Of a stretch of DNA of 43,872 nt, positions 18,267 through 26,915 are shown in pieces; position 1 is the first letter of the stretch, and each line of letters starts with the position of its first letter. Origin of the DNA: Singulisphaera sp. GP187 (GTDB lineage Bacteria > Planctomycetota > Phycisphaerae > Phycisphaerales > SM1A02); NCBI GenBank assembly GCA_945871445.1, contig CAMBWI010000014.1, positions 1-43,872 on the forward strand, written 5' to 3'. Both the position numbers and the translations under genes were made by a program. Under the pieces are notes generated by a model that worked only from the letters and a program-made list of their open reading frames with translations, ran no database searches and was not told the origin of the DNA.

Positions 18267-20246
18267 ATGCCAATCTGGTCGAGCCGAAAGAGATACAAGG
18301 AATATCAAGTCGAATCTGCGGTGCGTCGTAGCAAACGACGATCGGAACGAACGATCATTTCTCGTCAAGGAACCGAAATCAGCGCCAAGCGGTCAAGATC
18401 AATCGGGCCACTACTTCGAGCCTTCTTTTCGTTCGTTCGCCACGACAAGCGTGCGGTTGCAAGCGCATTATTGTGCGCGACTGTTTCTGCAAGCCTTGAA
18501 CTCTTCCCACCTGCAGCAACAAAGATCGCTATCGACAATGTTTTTTCTGGACTTCCCCTTCCTGATTCAATCACTCGTTGGGTCCCGGACTCTTCGACCA
18601 TACTTTCAACGCCGCAATCACTTCTTGCAACACTTGCGATTGCCATCGTCACACTGTCGTTTATCGCAGTGATCTTTGGAATCATCGGCCGATGGCTTGC
18701 AACACGAACCGTAAAGTCAGTGCAGAACCGCGTGCGAAGATTGGTCTTCGGTCACGCGATGCGCTTGCCGCTCTCGCGAGTACAACAAATGCGAACAGGC
18801 GGATTCGTTGCAACTCTGCGTGAAGATGCAGGAGGCGTGGGCGATTTAGTTTTCAGCATGCTCTATAACCCGTGGCGCGCAGTCATTCAACTGATTGGTA
18901 GTTTGACTGTCCTTGCAATCACCGATTGGCGATTGCTCATCGGCGCGCTGATGATTCTCCCGGTGATCGTGATGACTCATCGGACATGGATCGGAAGAAT
19001 CCGACCGATCTTTCGCGACATTAAGACAACACGCGACTCGATTGACGCACACGCAACCGAAGTTTTTGGAGGAATGCGCATCGTGCGAGGCTTCGCTCGA
19101 ACGCGTACGGAATCTCTGCGATATTCATCGAGCGGTCACTTGATGGCTCGACAAGAATTTCTCGTTTGGTGGTGGTCGCGTGGAGTGGATCTTGCATGGG
19201 CGCTCTTTATTCCCATCGCTTCTGCCGCACTACTTTGGTATGGAGGCGTGCAAGTTTTGCAGGGTTCGTTGACCCCAGGAGACTTGGTTCTTTTCTTGAC
19301 CTATGTGATGATGCTGCTCATCCCAATCCAAATGCTTGCATCGAGCGCGACTGCTTTTCAGACAAATCTTGCAGGATTAGACCGCATTTTAGACTTGCTC
19401 GTCGAATCTCCAGAGATGCCAGATCGTCCACATGCCGTGCGACTTCCCAAGAACGCAATCGAAGGCGAAGTGCAGATGCACGAAATTGGCTATCGCTATC
19501 CCAACACCGAAAGCGATGTGCTGCAAAAAATTTCCTTCACTGCAAAGCCTGGACAGACAATCGCACTCGTCGGACCATCCGGAAGCGGCAAGACCACACT
19601 CTGCAATCTTGTCGCTCGATTCTTTGATCCAACCGCAGGTTTGATTACCGTTGATGGGCGGGACCTTCGAGACATTCATCTTGATTCTTGGAGACAATCA
19701 CTCGGCATCGTCGAACAAGATGTATTTCTCTTCGACGGAACAATCGCAGACAATATCCGTTATAGCGACCGCAATGCGAGCGAAGCGTTGGTGCGGCGCG
19801 CTGCCGACCTTGCCAATGCAACCGAATTCATCGAGCAACTTCCCAAGGGACTTGCAACGCATATTGGCGAACGCGGCGTTCGACTTTCTGGCGGACAGCG
19901 ACAGCGATTGGCAATTGCGCGAGCAATTCTCGCCGACCCACGCATCTTGATTCTGGATGAAGCGACCAGCAGTCTCGATTCCCAAAGCGAGAGGCTTATT
20001 CAATCAGCACTCTTCACTCTTGTTCGCGAGCGCACAACATTCGTGATCGCGCATCGGCTCAGCACGATTCAGCATGCGGATTTGATTTTGGTTCTCGAGC
20101 GAGGACAAATCAGCGCCGCAGGAACACACACCGATCTCATGCACAGCAGCGAGAAATATCAGCAAATGGTTTTGATGCAAACTGCCATCCCTGCGCCGCC
20201 CAAAGTTCCATTTCCAGCGGCCAATTCAAGTCGGCAAGCAAGCTGA
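18267..20246 (+). CDS. ABC exporter, MsbA-like (fused membrane and ATPase domains)
   Basis: This 659-residue half-transporter would function as a homodimer. An unusually basic N-terminal stretch (about 1-45) precedes six membrane helices (about 55-340). The nucleotide-binding domain has Walker A GPSGSGKTT at 436-444, signature LSGGQ at 540-544, Walker B ILILDEATSSLD and H-loop IAHRLST. Closest by pattern are lipid-flippase/exporter ATPases (MsbA type), which move lipid A-core or other lipids from the inner to the outer leaflet. Substrate assignment is inference. The start ATG at 18267 lacks a visible ribosome binding site. Its 3' end overlaps the convergent glycosyltransferase gene by 21 bases. 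Confidence 0.87.
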   Translation: MPIWSSRKRYKEYQVESAVRRSKRRSERTIISRQGTEISAKRSRSIGPLLRAFFSFVRHDKRAVASALLCATVSASLELFPPAATKIAIDNVFSGLPLPDSITRWVPDSSTILSTPQSLLATLAIAIVTLSFIAVIFGIIGRWLATRTVKSVQNRVRRLVFGHAMRLPLSRVQQMRTGGFVATLREDAGGVGDLVFSMLYNPWRAVIQLIGSLTVLAITDWRLLIGALMILPVIVMTHRTWIGRIRPIFRDIKTTRDSIDAHATEVFGGMRIVRGFARTRTESLRYSSSGHLMARQEFLVWWWSRGVDLAWALFIPIASAALLWYGGVQVLQGSLTPGDLVLFLTYVMMLLIPIQMLASSATAFQTNLAGLDRILDLLVESPEMPDRPHAVRLPKNAIEGEVQMHEIGYRYPNTESDVLQKISFTAKPGQTIALVGPSGSGKTTLCNLVARFFDPTAGLITVDGRDLRDIHLDSWRQSLGIVEQDVFLFDGTIADNIRYSDRNASEALVRRAADLANATEFIEQLPKGLATHIGERGVRLSGGQRQRLAIARAILADPRILILDEATSSLDSQSERLIQSALFTLVRERTTFVIAHRLSTIQHADLILVLERGQISAAGTHTDLMHSSEKYQQMVLMQTAIPAPPKVPFPAANSSRQAS

Positions 20247-21401
20247 ATCGGTCGAAATCCCCGAGCGCCCTTTCCAAGATCGCCGCCCAGTCTTTGCGAT
20301 CCACAAACTGTGCCACTGTATGAATGTGAGCAAAAGAATCCCCAGCGGATGCAAAACAATTGCTCGCAACGAATGACGGAATCTCTTTGCGAAAATCATT
20401 CGCTGAAGAGTTGCGATTGTGATTGCAACAACTGCAAGCGTAGTGACTGTCGTCGCAATTTGATTTGTAAAGAGCGCCCAAACAATCCAACCCCACGGCA
20501 AAACATGGCCAACGATGTGAATGACCGTAATGAATAGCAACAGCGCAAATGATCCGAGGCCTTCATAAGCGTTCTTCGCAAAGCCACGCCACACTTGTCC
20601 AGCGCTGCGATACATCCGGCATTCTGCAAGTTCTGTCCCATCAAAAAGGTCAGTGCGTCCGCCAACTGACCGAACTGCACGTGGCAACTTGATTCCATCG
20701 TGCATCGATTGTCGAAATGATGCATGACCTCCAGAGCGCGCCCACATTGATCGCCGCACAAACAAAAACTGACCACAACCTGCGCTCGCTGCTGGCAAAG
20801 TTGTGGTGCGCATCTGCCCCATCGGCAAATACGAAAGGAGTACGAAATGAATCAGTGGAACAATCGCATCCTCCATCCATGTTCCTGTGATCTGACGAGG
20901 AACAGTCGAGAGAAGATCGCACTTCGACGCATTTGCAGCGATCCAAGTGGTTTTCAAACAATCTGGCGAGAGTCGAACATCTGCATCGGTGAACAACAAC
21001 CACTCGCCCTTTGATGCTTGTCCCATTCGCTCGCAACCCCACTGCTTGCCATTCCAATCCAGCGGCAGATCTTGCGTATCAACGCGACGCACTCGACCAT
21101 CTTGGGAAGTCAACGCCGAGAGAATGCGTGGAGTTCCATCCGACGAATCGTCGTCATAGACCAAGACTTCTATATTCACACCGCGATTGGCGAGAACCGA
21201 ACGAACGCATGCCTCGATATTGGACTCTTCATTTCGAGCCGGAATGCACACAGAAATATGCGGGATTTCGCTTGATTCTGAGTGTTCACCGATTTCATTG
21301 CAACCAAACCGACGATAGCGGCGCAGATTGACCAATCCAAGTGCAGCAGCAGCAGCACAGCACCCAACAGAACACGCCATAAGAATTGTCACAGAGTTCA
21401 T
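20226..21401 (-). CDS. Family 2 glycosyltransferase of the carotenoid cluster (CrtQ-like)
   Basis: The 391-residue membrane-bound GT2 enzyme has an N-terminal anchor (about 5-25). Its catalytic core shows ISVCIPARNEESNIEACV, VLVYDDDSSDGTP and the DxD-type LLFTDADVRL, then a C-terminal pair or more of membrane helices. Clustering with AldH, CrtP-like and acyltransferase genes matches the staphyloxanthin-type pathway, where CrtQ glucosylates the carotenoid carboxylate. The substrate is inferred from the cluster. Its start overlaps the acyltransferase stop by ATGA (21398-21401), so the two are co-translated. It is the last gene of the minus-strand carotenoid operon. Confidence 0.82.
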   Translation of the reverse strand: MNSVTILMACSVGCCAAAAALGLVNLRRYRRFGCNEIGEHSESSEIPHISVCIPARNEESNIEACVRSVLANRGVNIEVLVYDDDSSDGTPRILSALTSQDGRVRRVDTQDLPLDWNGKQWGCERMGQASKGEWLLFTDADVRLSPDCLKTTWIAANASKCDLLSTVPRQITGTWMEDAIVPLIHFVLLSYLPMGQMRTTTLPAASAGCGQFLFVRRSMWARSGGHASFRQSMHDGIKLPRAVRSVGGRTDLFDGTELAECRMYRSAGQVWRGFAKNAYEGLGSFALLLFITVIHIVGHVLPWGWIVWALFTNQIATTVTTLAVVAITIATLQRMIFAKRFRHSLRAIVLHPLGILLLTFIQWHSLWIAKTGRRSWKGRSGISTDSACLPT

Positions 21402-22219
21402 GAAGATATTGTCGCTCTCTCCTTGGTTCGCATTGAAAGATCGATCCCGACCTTTCGACCGGTGATGCGCAACCAGAGGTCATAGACCGGATGAATCTTG
21501 GCTTTGTCTCCACCAATGATCGAAACAAATGCGTTGGGGTCGCGTGCGATCACACATTTGGCAAGTTCGTCTGCGTTGGACTGCATCGCCAGCGCAATCG
21601 CTCGTTGCCAACCCGCAGTCGTCGGTTCTGTCGGCGTGGCGATATCGCGCAAACGCAAGAACATTTCAGGTCGTGCATCTGTCCAGAATCCATACTCGAC
21701 AGCCGCTGCGACCACGCGCACATTTGGAATTTTCGCAGCCAAGACTGCTGCACCAGGCCGAATTTCGATTGGTGCTCGGACATCAAAGAATTTCCCCTGA
21801 GGGTTCAACAAGATCACAGTTCGTGGATCAATTTGGATTTCGCCTTGCACATATCGCACCATTGCAGGAAGAGTTCGCGCACTATCTGGATCAATTCCAA
21901 AAACTCCAAGCCGCCGAAACATTTCAAATCGCTGCAATTGCACGCGGTCCATCGGAGCAGTCACCCTTCGAGTTGGCACAAAAGCACCATAAAAATAGAC
22001 GAATACCAAAACATCCCACCACGCACAGTGATTCATCACAATCATCAGTGGTCCATCAGATTCATCGAATGTCTTCGATATTGCAACGCTTGATCGCTCC
22101 ATTCGCACTGCGTGAAACTTCTTGGCGAAGTGCCTGCGAACATAGAGATAGAACCATCCCGTGAATCGCGCGCTCCACTTCGCTGGCAGAATCAGACTGT
22201 CACTGCTGGCATCTGACAT
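21398..22219 (-). CDS. PlsC-type acyltransferase of the carotenoid cluster
   Basis: The protein has about 273 residues from the ATG at 22219. The reading frame stays open upstream to 22525, but that part lies inside the CrtP-like gene and has no family features, so I place the start at 22219, 28 bases inside that gene. The acyltransferase motif NHxxxxD is intact (Asn63, His64, Asp69 in VMNHCAWWDVLV). The third family block, usually PEGTR, reads NPQGKF, with Gln for Glu. By position it would acylate the sugar of a glycosylated C30 carotenoid, the step done by CrtO in Staphylococcus aureus; from memory, CrtO belongs to an unrelated membrane family. Enzyme class is well supported, the substrate is inferred. 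Confidence 0.8.
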   Translation of the reverse strand: MSDASSDSLILPAKWSARFTGWFYLYVRRHFAKKFHAVRMERSSVAISKTFDESDGPLMIVMNHCAWWDVLVFVYFYGAFVPTRRVTAPMDRVQLQRFEMFRRLGVFGIDPDSARTLPAMVRYVQGEIQIDPRTVILLNPQGKFFDVRAPIEIRPGAAVLAAKIPNVRVVAAAVEYGFWTDARPEMFLRLRDIATPTEPTTAGWQRAIALAMQSNADELAKCVIARDPNAFVSIIGGDKAKIHPVYDLWLRITGRKVGIDLSMRTKERATISS

Positions 22220-23847
22220 GTTGCGTTTCCTGCTTGAACCGAACCTTGCAACGGAATCGACATGTCCTCGCAAGCTGAACGTGCTGCAGTGACCCCGCTC
22301 ATCAACACCATCGGAACTCCTGGACCTGGATTCGCGCTTCCACCTGCGATGTATAAACCTGAAAGAACTCGGCTGCGATTGCGCGGTTTGAATCCACCTT
22401 TCAATCGACCATGCGATGCGAGACCATAGATCGCACCACCTTCTGCGTTGTACATTCGCTCGATCGACTGCGGAGTCAACGAACGCTCGAGAACGATGTG
22501 CTTCTCCAAATCTGGCATTCCACATCGCTTCAATTTCTCGATCACCACTGGGCGATACTGTTCCAAGATTCCACCCGCTCCTTCCCAGCGCTGACCATCA
22601 CGAAGCGGAGCTGTATGGATCAACGCATACAACGATTCCCCTCCTGCGGGTGCTTGGTTGGGATCAGTTCTGCTTGGCACGCAAAGATAAATCGAGGGAT
22701 CTCGCGCGGGAATTCCAGTCTCGTAAATATCTTTGAATTCTTGCTGTGAATTGCCACTAAAGAGAAAGTCGTGATGGAGCAAATGGTCGTATTGTCGATC
22801 GAGTCCGAGATAGAGAACCAATCCGCTGCATGCAGGTTTATAGTTGCCAGCGATTGCGCGTTGCGTTTTGACTCCTTTTGTACCGCCGACCAAATCTCGG
22901 TACGTTCGCTGCACATCGCAGTTGGAAACGACAATATCTGCGGCGAGAGTTGATCCATCTTCAAGTTCGACTCCTGTTGCTCGACCACCATCTTGCAGAA
23001 TTCTCTTGACGCCGCGACCCGTCAGAATTGTCGCGTGCTCTTCGCGCAAGATACGTTCAAGAGCGCGCGCTACCGAGCGAGTTCCACCCATCGAATACCA
23101 ACAACCATGATCAACCTGCGCTGCGGCGATCAACGACAAAATCGCTGGAGAAAGAAATGGACTTGATCCAACATATTGCAGAAAGTGTTCGCACAATTGT
23201 GCAAGATGCGGCTCGGAAACATGTTTATGGACTGTCCCACCAACAGTGGCGTACATACGCATCCCAAGCACATCTTTCATAAGTCCAGGTTCGCTCATCG
23301 GCGATCGGCGCATGAGATCCATCACACCTTCAAGATCCTTATAGAAGAAAACTTTTTCGCTCAATCCAAACATCCGCCTGCTGTACGAAAGAAATTCGCG
23401 CCAACCTTTTCCAACTCCTTGACCTGGAAATTGCTGATCCATTGCAATCGCCATCGCATCGACGCCATCACGAAGATCGATAACAGTTCCATCGTCATAA
23501 AAACAGCGCCACTGTGGATCGAGCCGAACCAAATCCAGATAATCGGTCACTAAACGACCGCTTCGAATGATGATTCCTCGGACAACTTGTGGAAGCGTCA
23601 AAATGGTCGGCCCCATGTCGAAGCGAAATCCAGCTTCTTCCAAGACATTCATTTTGCCGCCCAAATGCGCGTTCTTTTCAATCACCGTGACTGCAAATCC
23701 GTGCGTCGTTAATTCGACAGCTGACGCAAGTCCCGCGAGTCCCCCTCCAACGATGAGTGCGCTTGGTCGATCTGATCGATTGGATTGTTGAGTGGGCATT
23801 TGGCTGAAATTGTCTTTCATATTCTGAGTCAAGTTTTTGATTTCCAT
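22192..23847 (-). CDS. crtP: CrtP-like C30 carotenoid oxidase (phytoene desaturase superfamily)
   Basis: The protein has about 551 residues from the ATG at 23847, chosen because GGAGG lies six bases upstream; the open frame reaches 23994 but without such a site. FAD-binding GGGLAG is at 34-39, followed by HLGGKMNVLEEAGFRFDMGPT. The C-terminal FAD motif is AGGSANPGPGVPMVLMSG. Comparison from memory with S. aureus CrtP (diaponeurosporene oxidase) shows shared local patterns: GPTILTLP, YVGSSPFLSPAILSL, EGGAIYGLASHGRLKGGFK and GGSANPG. The likely reaction is oxidation of the terminal methyl of a C30 carotenoid to an aldehyde, feeding the adjacent aldehyde dehydrogenase. It overlaps aldH by 19 bases upstream and the acyltransferase downstream. 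Confidence 0.85.
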   Translation of the reverse strand: MEIKNLTQNMKDNFSQMPTQQSNRSDRPSALIVGGGLAGLASAVELTTHGFAVTVIEKNAHLGGKMNVLEEAGFRFDMGPTILTLPQVVRGIIIRSGRLVTDYLDLVRLDPQWRCFYDDGTVIDLRDGVDAMAIAMDQQFPGQGVGKGWREFLSYSRRMFGLSEKVFFYKDLEGVMDLMRRSPMSEPGLMKDVLGMRMYATVGGTVHKHVSEPHLAQLCEHFLQYVGSSPFLSPAILSLIAAAQVDHGCWYSMGGTRSVARALERILREEHATILTGRGVKRILQDGGRATGVELEDGSTLAADIVVSNCDVQRTYRDLVGGTKGVKTQRAIAGNYKPACSGLVLYLGLDRQYDHLLHHDFLFSGNSQQEFKDIYETGIPARDPSIYLCVPSRTDPNQAPAGGESLYALIHTAPLRDGQRWEGAGGILEQYRPVVIEKLKRCGMPDLEKHIVLERSLTPQSIERMYNAEGGAIYGLASHGRLKGGFKPRNRSRVLSGLYIAGGSANPGPGVPMVLMSGVTAARSACEDMSIPLQGSVQAGNATCQMPAVTV

Positions 23848-25274
23848 TTGAATCCTCCAAGAATAGACCGCAATATGCGCTGGGTCTTTCGATCTGGTTC
23901 GCCTGTGGGCATCCGGATCCATCGACTGGTATTTGAGACTGTGACAGAGCGGGTCAATTCCAATAGACCAGCTTCGCCGCGCGATACCCCCCAACCGCTT
24001 TCGCCTGTGCCACGGATCGATGCACTTGGGTGGGCTGTCGGAATCAACGAGTCATTGAAAGTGACTGACCCAGCGCGAAGTTGATCGATAAAGTGAGCAT
24101 CCCCTGCAAGTGATCGAGCCTTCTGCGAACTTGCGAAAACCGACACACTGAGATGCTTGCGAAATGATTTGTGTATCGCAAGCGCATGAGCCTCATCATC
24201 AGCGCGAATCACAGCGACTGCTGGTGAGAAGTGATTGCCCAACGCCAATTCGCTGCCCACAGGACAATCAAAGATCGCAATCGGCCGCACATTCGCTTGA
24301 TTGGAATATTCAACAACTCCGCTGAGAGAATGACCTCCAAGTGATACTGACTGTCGCACGCATGAATCCATTTTTCTTGCGGCCGCTTGTGAAATCAATC
24401 TCATTTGTTTCGCACCCGCAACCTGCGGTGCTAGATATGACAGAAATTGCCTATAAATCTGCGATTCAACGATGATTCTGCGCGGAGCCATACAAGTCTG
24501 CCCTGCATTCAGCACCACCGCTTGCCATAAACTTTTCGCAGCCAACTTCGCTTCAGCACTTGCGAAGACAATCGCAGAATCACATCCCGACAATTCCAAT
24601 GTCGTTGGCGTCAGCGATTCTGCGGCACGCTTTGCAATCACGCGCCCAACTTCAGTCGATCCTGTGAAGACGATGTGATCAAATGGAATACTCGGATCAA
24701 TTGAATGAGATTCAAACAATTCTTCACCTGCCGCACGAGTCGCTGCAGTGCGAGTCAATCTTCCTTCGGGAAGTCCTTCTGCAGCAAGACGAAGCAGTAG
24801 ACCTTGTGAACGCGGCGAATTCTCTGAAGGTTTTACGAGAGTGACATTGCCCGCAACAATCGATTGCACAAGTTGGATGCCAAGTAATTGCACTGGATAA
24901 TTCCAAGTCGCAATAATCGCCACCCGACCAACTGGCAGACGAAAAACATGATGCCGCTGACCAAGCATCCACCAAGGTCGACCAGAGAGACGTCGTGTCG
25001 CAAGTACATCAACTGCGTTGCGCAAGTGCCAGTGAATGCTCGCTCGCAGCGGAAGGATCTCGCTAGCAAATGCCTCCCAGGGGCTCTTGCCAGTTTCGAT
25101 TTGTATCAGCTCGATCAAGTCATCTGCGTGTCGGTCAATTCTGGCGCCAAATCCTTCCAGCCATTGCAGACGCAACGGCAAAGTCCACCCATTGTGCGAT
25201 GCGTCCAAATCAAATCCTCTTGCAACATTTTCTTGCGAAACGGGAGTTGGAATTTGAATTGTGTCTTGGTTCAT
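23829..25274 (-). CDS. aldH: Aldehyde dehydrogenase (carotenoid aldehyde to carboxylate)
   Basis: The 481-residue NAD(P)-dependent enzyme has catalytic Cys261 (NAGQTCMAPRR) and general base Glu227 (LELSG), 34 residues apart as in the family. The cofactor loop FTGSTEVGRVIAKRAAES is also present. Glu-Leu-Ser-Gly-Cys replaces the usual ELGGK. First gene of the minus-strand carotenoid operon, it is the expected enzyme for turning the CrtP-made 4,4'-diaponeurosporenal-type aldehyde into the acid before glycosylation. Its substrate is inferred from context. The start ATG at 25274 has AGG about nine bases upstream. Only 29 bases separate it from the divergent CrtN-like gene. Confidence 0.88.
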   Translation of the reverse strand: MNQDTIQIPTPVSQENVARGFDLDASHNGWTLPLRLQWLEGFGARIDRHADDLIELIQIETGKSPWEAFASEILPLRASIHWHLRNAVDVLATRRLSGRPWWMLGQRHHVFRLPVGRVAIIATWNYPVQLLGIQLVQSIVAGNVTLVKPSENSPRSQGLLLRLAAEGLPEGRLTRTAATRAAGEELFESHSIDPSIPFDHIVFTGSTEVGRVIAKRAAESLTPTTLELSGCDSAIVFASAEAKLAAKSLWQAVVLNAGQTCMAPRRIIVESQIYRQFLSYLAPQVAGAKQMRLISQAAARKMDSCVRQSVSLGGHSLSGVVEYSNQANVRPIAIFDCPVGSELALGNHFSPAVAVIRADDEAHALAIHKSFRKHLSVSVFASSQKARSLAGDAHFIDQLRAGSVTFNDSLIPTAHPSASIRGTGESGWGVSRGEAGLLELTRSVTVSNTSRWIRMPTGEPDRKTQRILRSILGGFKWKSKT

Positions 25275-25303
25275 GAAATACGCCTACAGTTGGCTCGAGA
25301 CCT

Positions 25304-26893
25304 ATGAGCATAGGTACAAAAATGATGAAAAACCACAGCCCTTTCATAATCCCTTCTTGCGACAAATCCGTGGCAGTGATCGGGGCTGGTCCAGGGGGAC
25401 TTGCCGCAGCAATGCAATTAGCCGCCGCGGGAATGTCCGTGCGCGTCTATGAAGCGCAGTCAGTCGTCGGAGGTCGAACTCGTCGCATCACGAAGGGCGA
25501 TTATTCGTTCGATTGCGGGCCGACATTCTTCCTAATGCCTTATGTTCTTGAAGAGATTTTCAGCGCGTGTGGATTTCGTTTGTCGGACTTCGTCGAACTT
25601 CAACGGCTCGATCCGATGTACCGATTGATCATTGGCGACAGGAATGACCCCCCAAAAATCATCGAGACAACACAGAATGTTGACGAGATGGTTCGACGCA
25701 TTTCTGAAATCGAACCTGCGGACGGTCCAGCATTTCGTCGGTTCATGGATGACAATCGAATCAAACTTGAACGATTGACGCCAGTGCTGAAAAGTCGCGT
25801 CCGCAGCATCTTTGACATGATCACACTTGAAGGACTTCAAGCAGCTCCCCATGTGAGGCCGTGGGAATCGGTCTATTCCCAACTTGGAAAATATTTCAAA
25901 AATCCCAAAGTGCGGCTTTCAGTTTGTTTTCAAGCGAAATACCTTGGGATGAGCCCTTACGAATGTCCGAGCATCTTTAGCATTCTTCCATTTATTGAAT
26001 ATGAATATGGAATCTGGCATCCAACCGGCGGATGCAACGCCATCACTTCTGCAATGGCGCGCGCATGCGAGAAGATGGGTGTTGAAATTGTGACCAACTC
26101 ACCAGTCGAGAAAATTGCGTTCGATGGAAGTCGTGTGACAGGAGTTATTGTCGACGGACATCATCATCAACACGATCGAGTCGTCGTGAATGCGGACGGG
26201 ACATGGGCGTTGAAGAATCTCGTGCCAGAGAAACTTCGTCCGCGTGACAGCGATGAAACTGTGGATTCCCGTCGATATTCCTGCTCCACCTTCATGCTGT
26301 ATTTGGGCTTGAAAGGCGCAGTTGACCTTCCGCACCACACTATTTTTATGTCTAGTCACTATGAAGATAATTTCCGTGATATCTCGCACGACGGAAAATT
26401 AAGCGAAGATCCATCTGCGTATGTTCACAATCCGTCGCCACTCGATCCATCCCTTGCGCCTGCTGGAAATAGTTCGCTCTATGTATTACTGCCCGTGACC
26501 AACAACCAACCCTCTCAGTGCCAATTGGACTGGACAGTCGAGAAATCCAGACTCCGCGAAGATGCAATGAGGCAACTCGAAACTGTCTTTGGCATCAAGG
26601 ACATTCGATCTCGAATCGAAGTTGAACATCTTGTGTCGCCTCTTGATTGGCAGAACGAGCGAATCAATCACGGAGCAACCTTCAATTTAGCGCATAATTT
26701 CAATCAAATGCTGCATCGGCGAATTCCACACACATATCCCGGGCTCGACGGTCTTCACTTCGTCGGCGGTGCCACGCACCCAGGTTCGGGATTGCCGGTG
26801 ATCTTCCTGAGTTCGACAATCACCACTCGCCACATCTGCGAATTGCATGGAATTGATCATCCTCTCGATGCCGCGACGATGGCGACCGCCTGA
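25304..26893 (+). CDS. crtN: CrtN-like C30 carotenoid desaturase
   Basis: The 529-residue flavoprotein of the phytoene desaturase superfamily has dinucleotide-binding GAGPGG at 27-32 and VVGGRTRRITKGDYSFDCGPT. The C-terminal FAD motif is HFVGGATHPGSGLPVIFLSS. The GATHPGSGLP pattern resembles CrtN (dehydrosqualene or squalene desaturase) more than CrtP, whereas the partner across the divergent junction has the CrtP-type ending. It probably introduces the conjugated double bonds into squalene or dehydrosqualene. ATG codons at 25304, 25322 and 25325 are possible starts and none has a strong ribosome binding site. Tryptophan 2,3-dioxygenase begins 22 bases after its stop. No squalene or dehydrosqualene synthase is in the window. 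Confidence 0.84.
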   Translation: MSIGTKMMKNHSPFIIPSCDKSVAVIGAGPGGLAAAMQLAAAGMSVRVYEAQSVVGGRTRRITKGDYSFDCGPTFFLMPYVLEEIFSACGFRLSDFVELQRLDPMYRLIIGDRNDPPKIIETTQNVDEMVRRISEIEPADGPAFRRFMDDNRIKLERLTPVLKSRVRSIFDMITLEGLQAAPHVRPWESVYSQLGKYFKNPKVRLSVCFQAKYLGMSPYECPSIFSILPFIEYEYGIWHPTGGCNAITSAMARACEKMGVEIVTNSPVEKIAFDGSRVTGVIVDGHHHQHDRVVVNADGTWALKNLVPEKLRPRDSDETVDSRRYSCSTFMLYLGLKGAVDLPHHTIFMSSHYEDNFRDISHDGKLSEDPSAYVHNPSPLDPSLAPAGNSSLYVLLPVTNNQPSQCQLDWTVEKSRLREDAMRQLETVFGIKDIRSRIEVEHLVSPLDWQNERINHGATFNLAHNFNQMLHRRIPHTYPGLDGLHFVGGATHPGSGLPVIFLSSTITTRHICELHGIDHPLDAATMATA

Positions 26894-26915
26894 CCGTATC
26901 CTCGTCGCCGTGACG

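Noticed and set aside
21491-22164. Two overlapping plus-strand frames of about 200 codons opposite the acyltransferase
   Set aside because: Both are shadows of the PlsC-type gene, with Ser/Arg/His-rich composition and no motif.
22220-22525. N-terminal extension of the acyltransferase reading frame
   Set aside because: It lies inside the CrtP-like gene in another frame, is Arg/Ser-rich with no family similarity, and the conserved PlsC part starts after the ATG at 22219.
23848-23994. N-terminal extension of the CrtP-like frame
   Set aside because: The extension overlaps aldH and lacks similarity to the family; the ATG at 23847 has GGAGG at good spacing.
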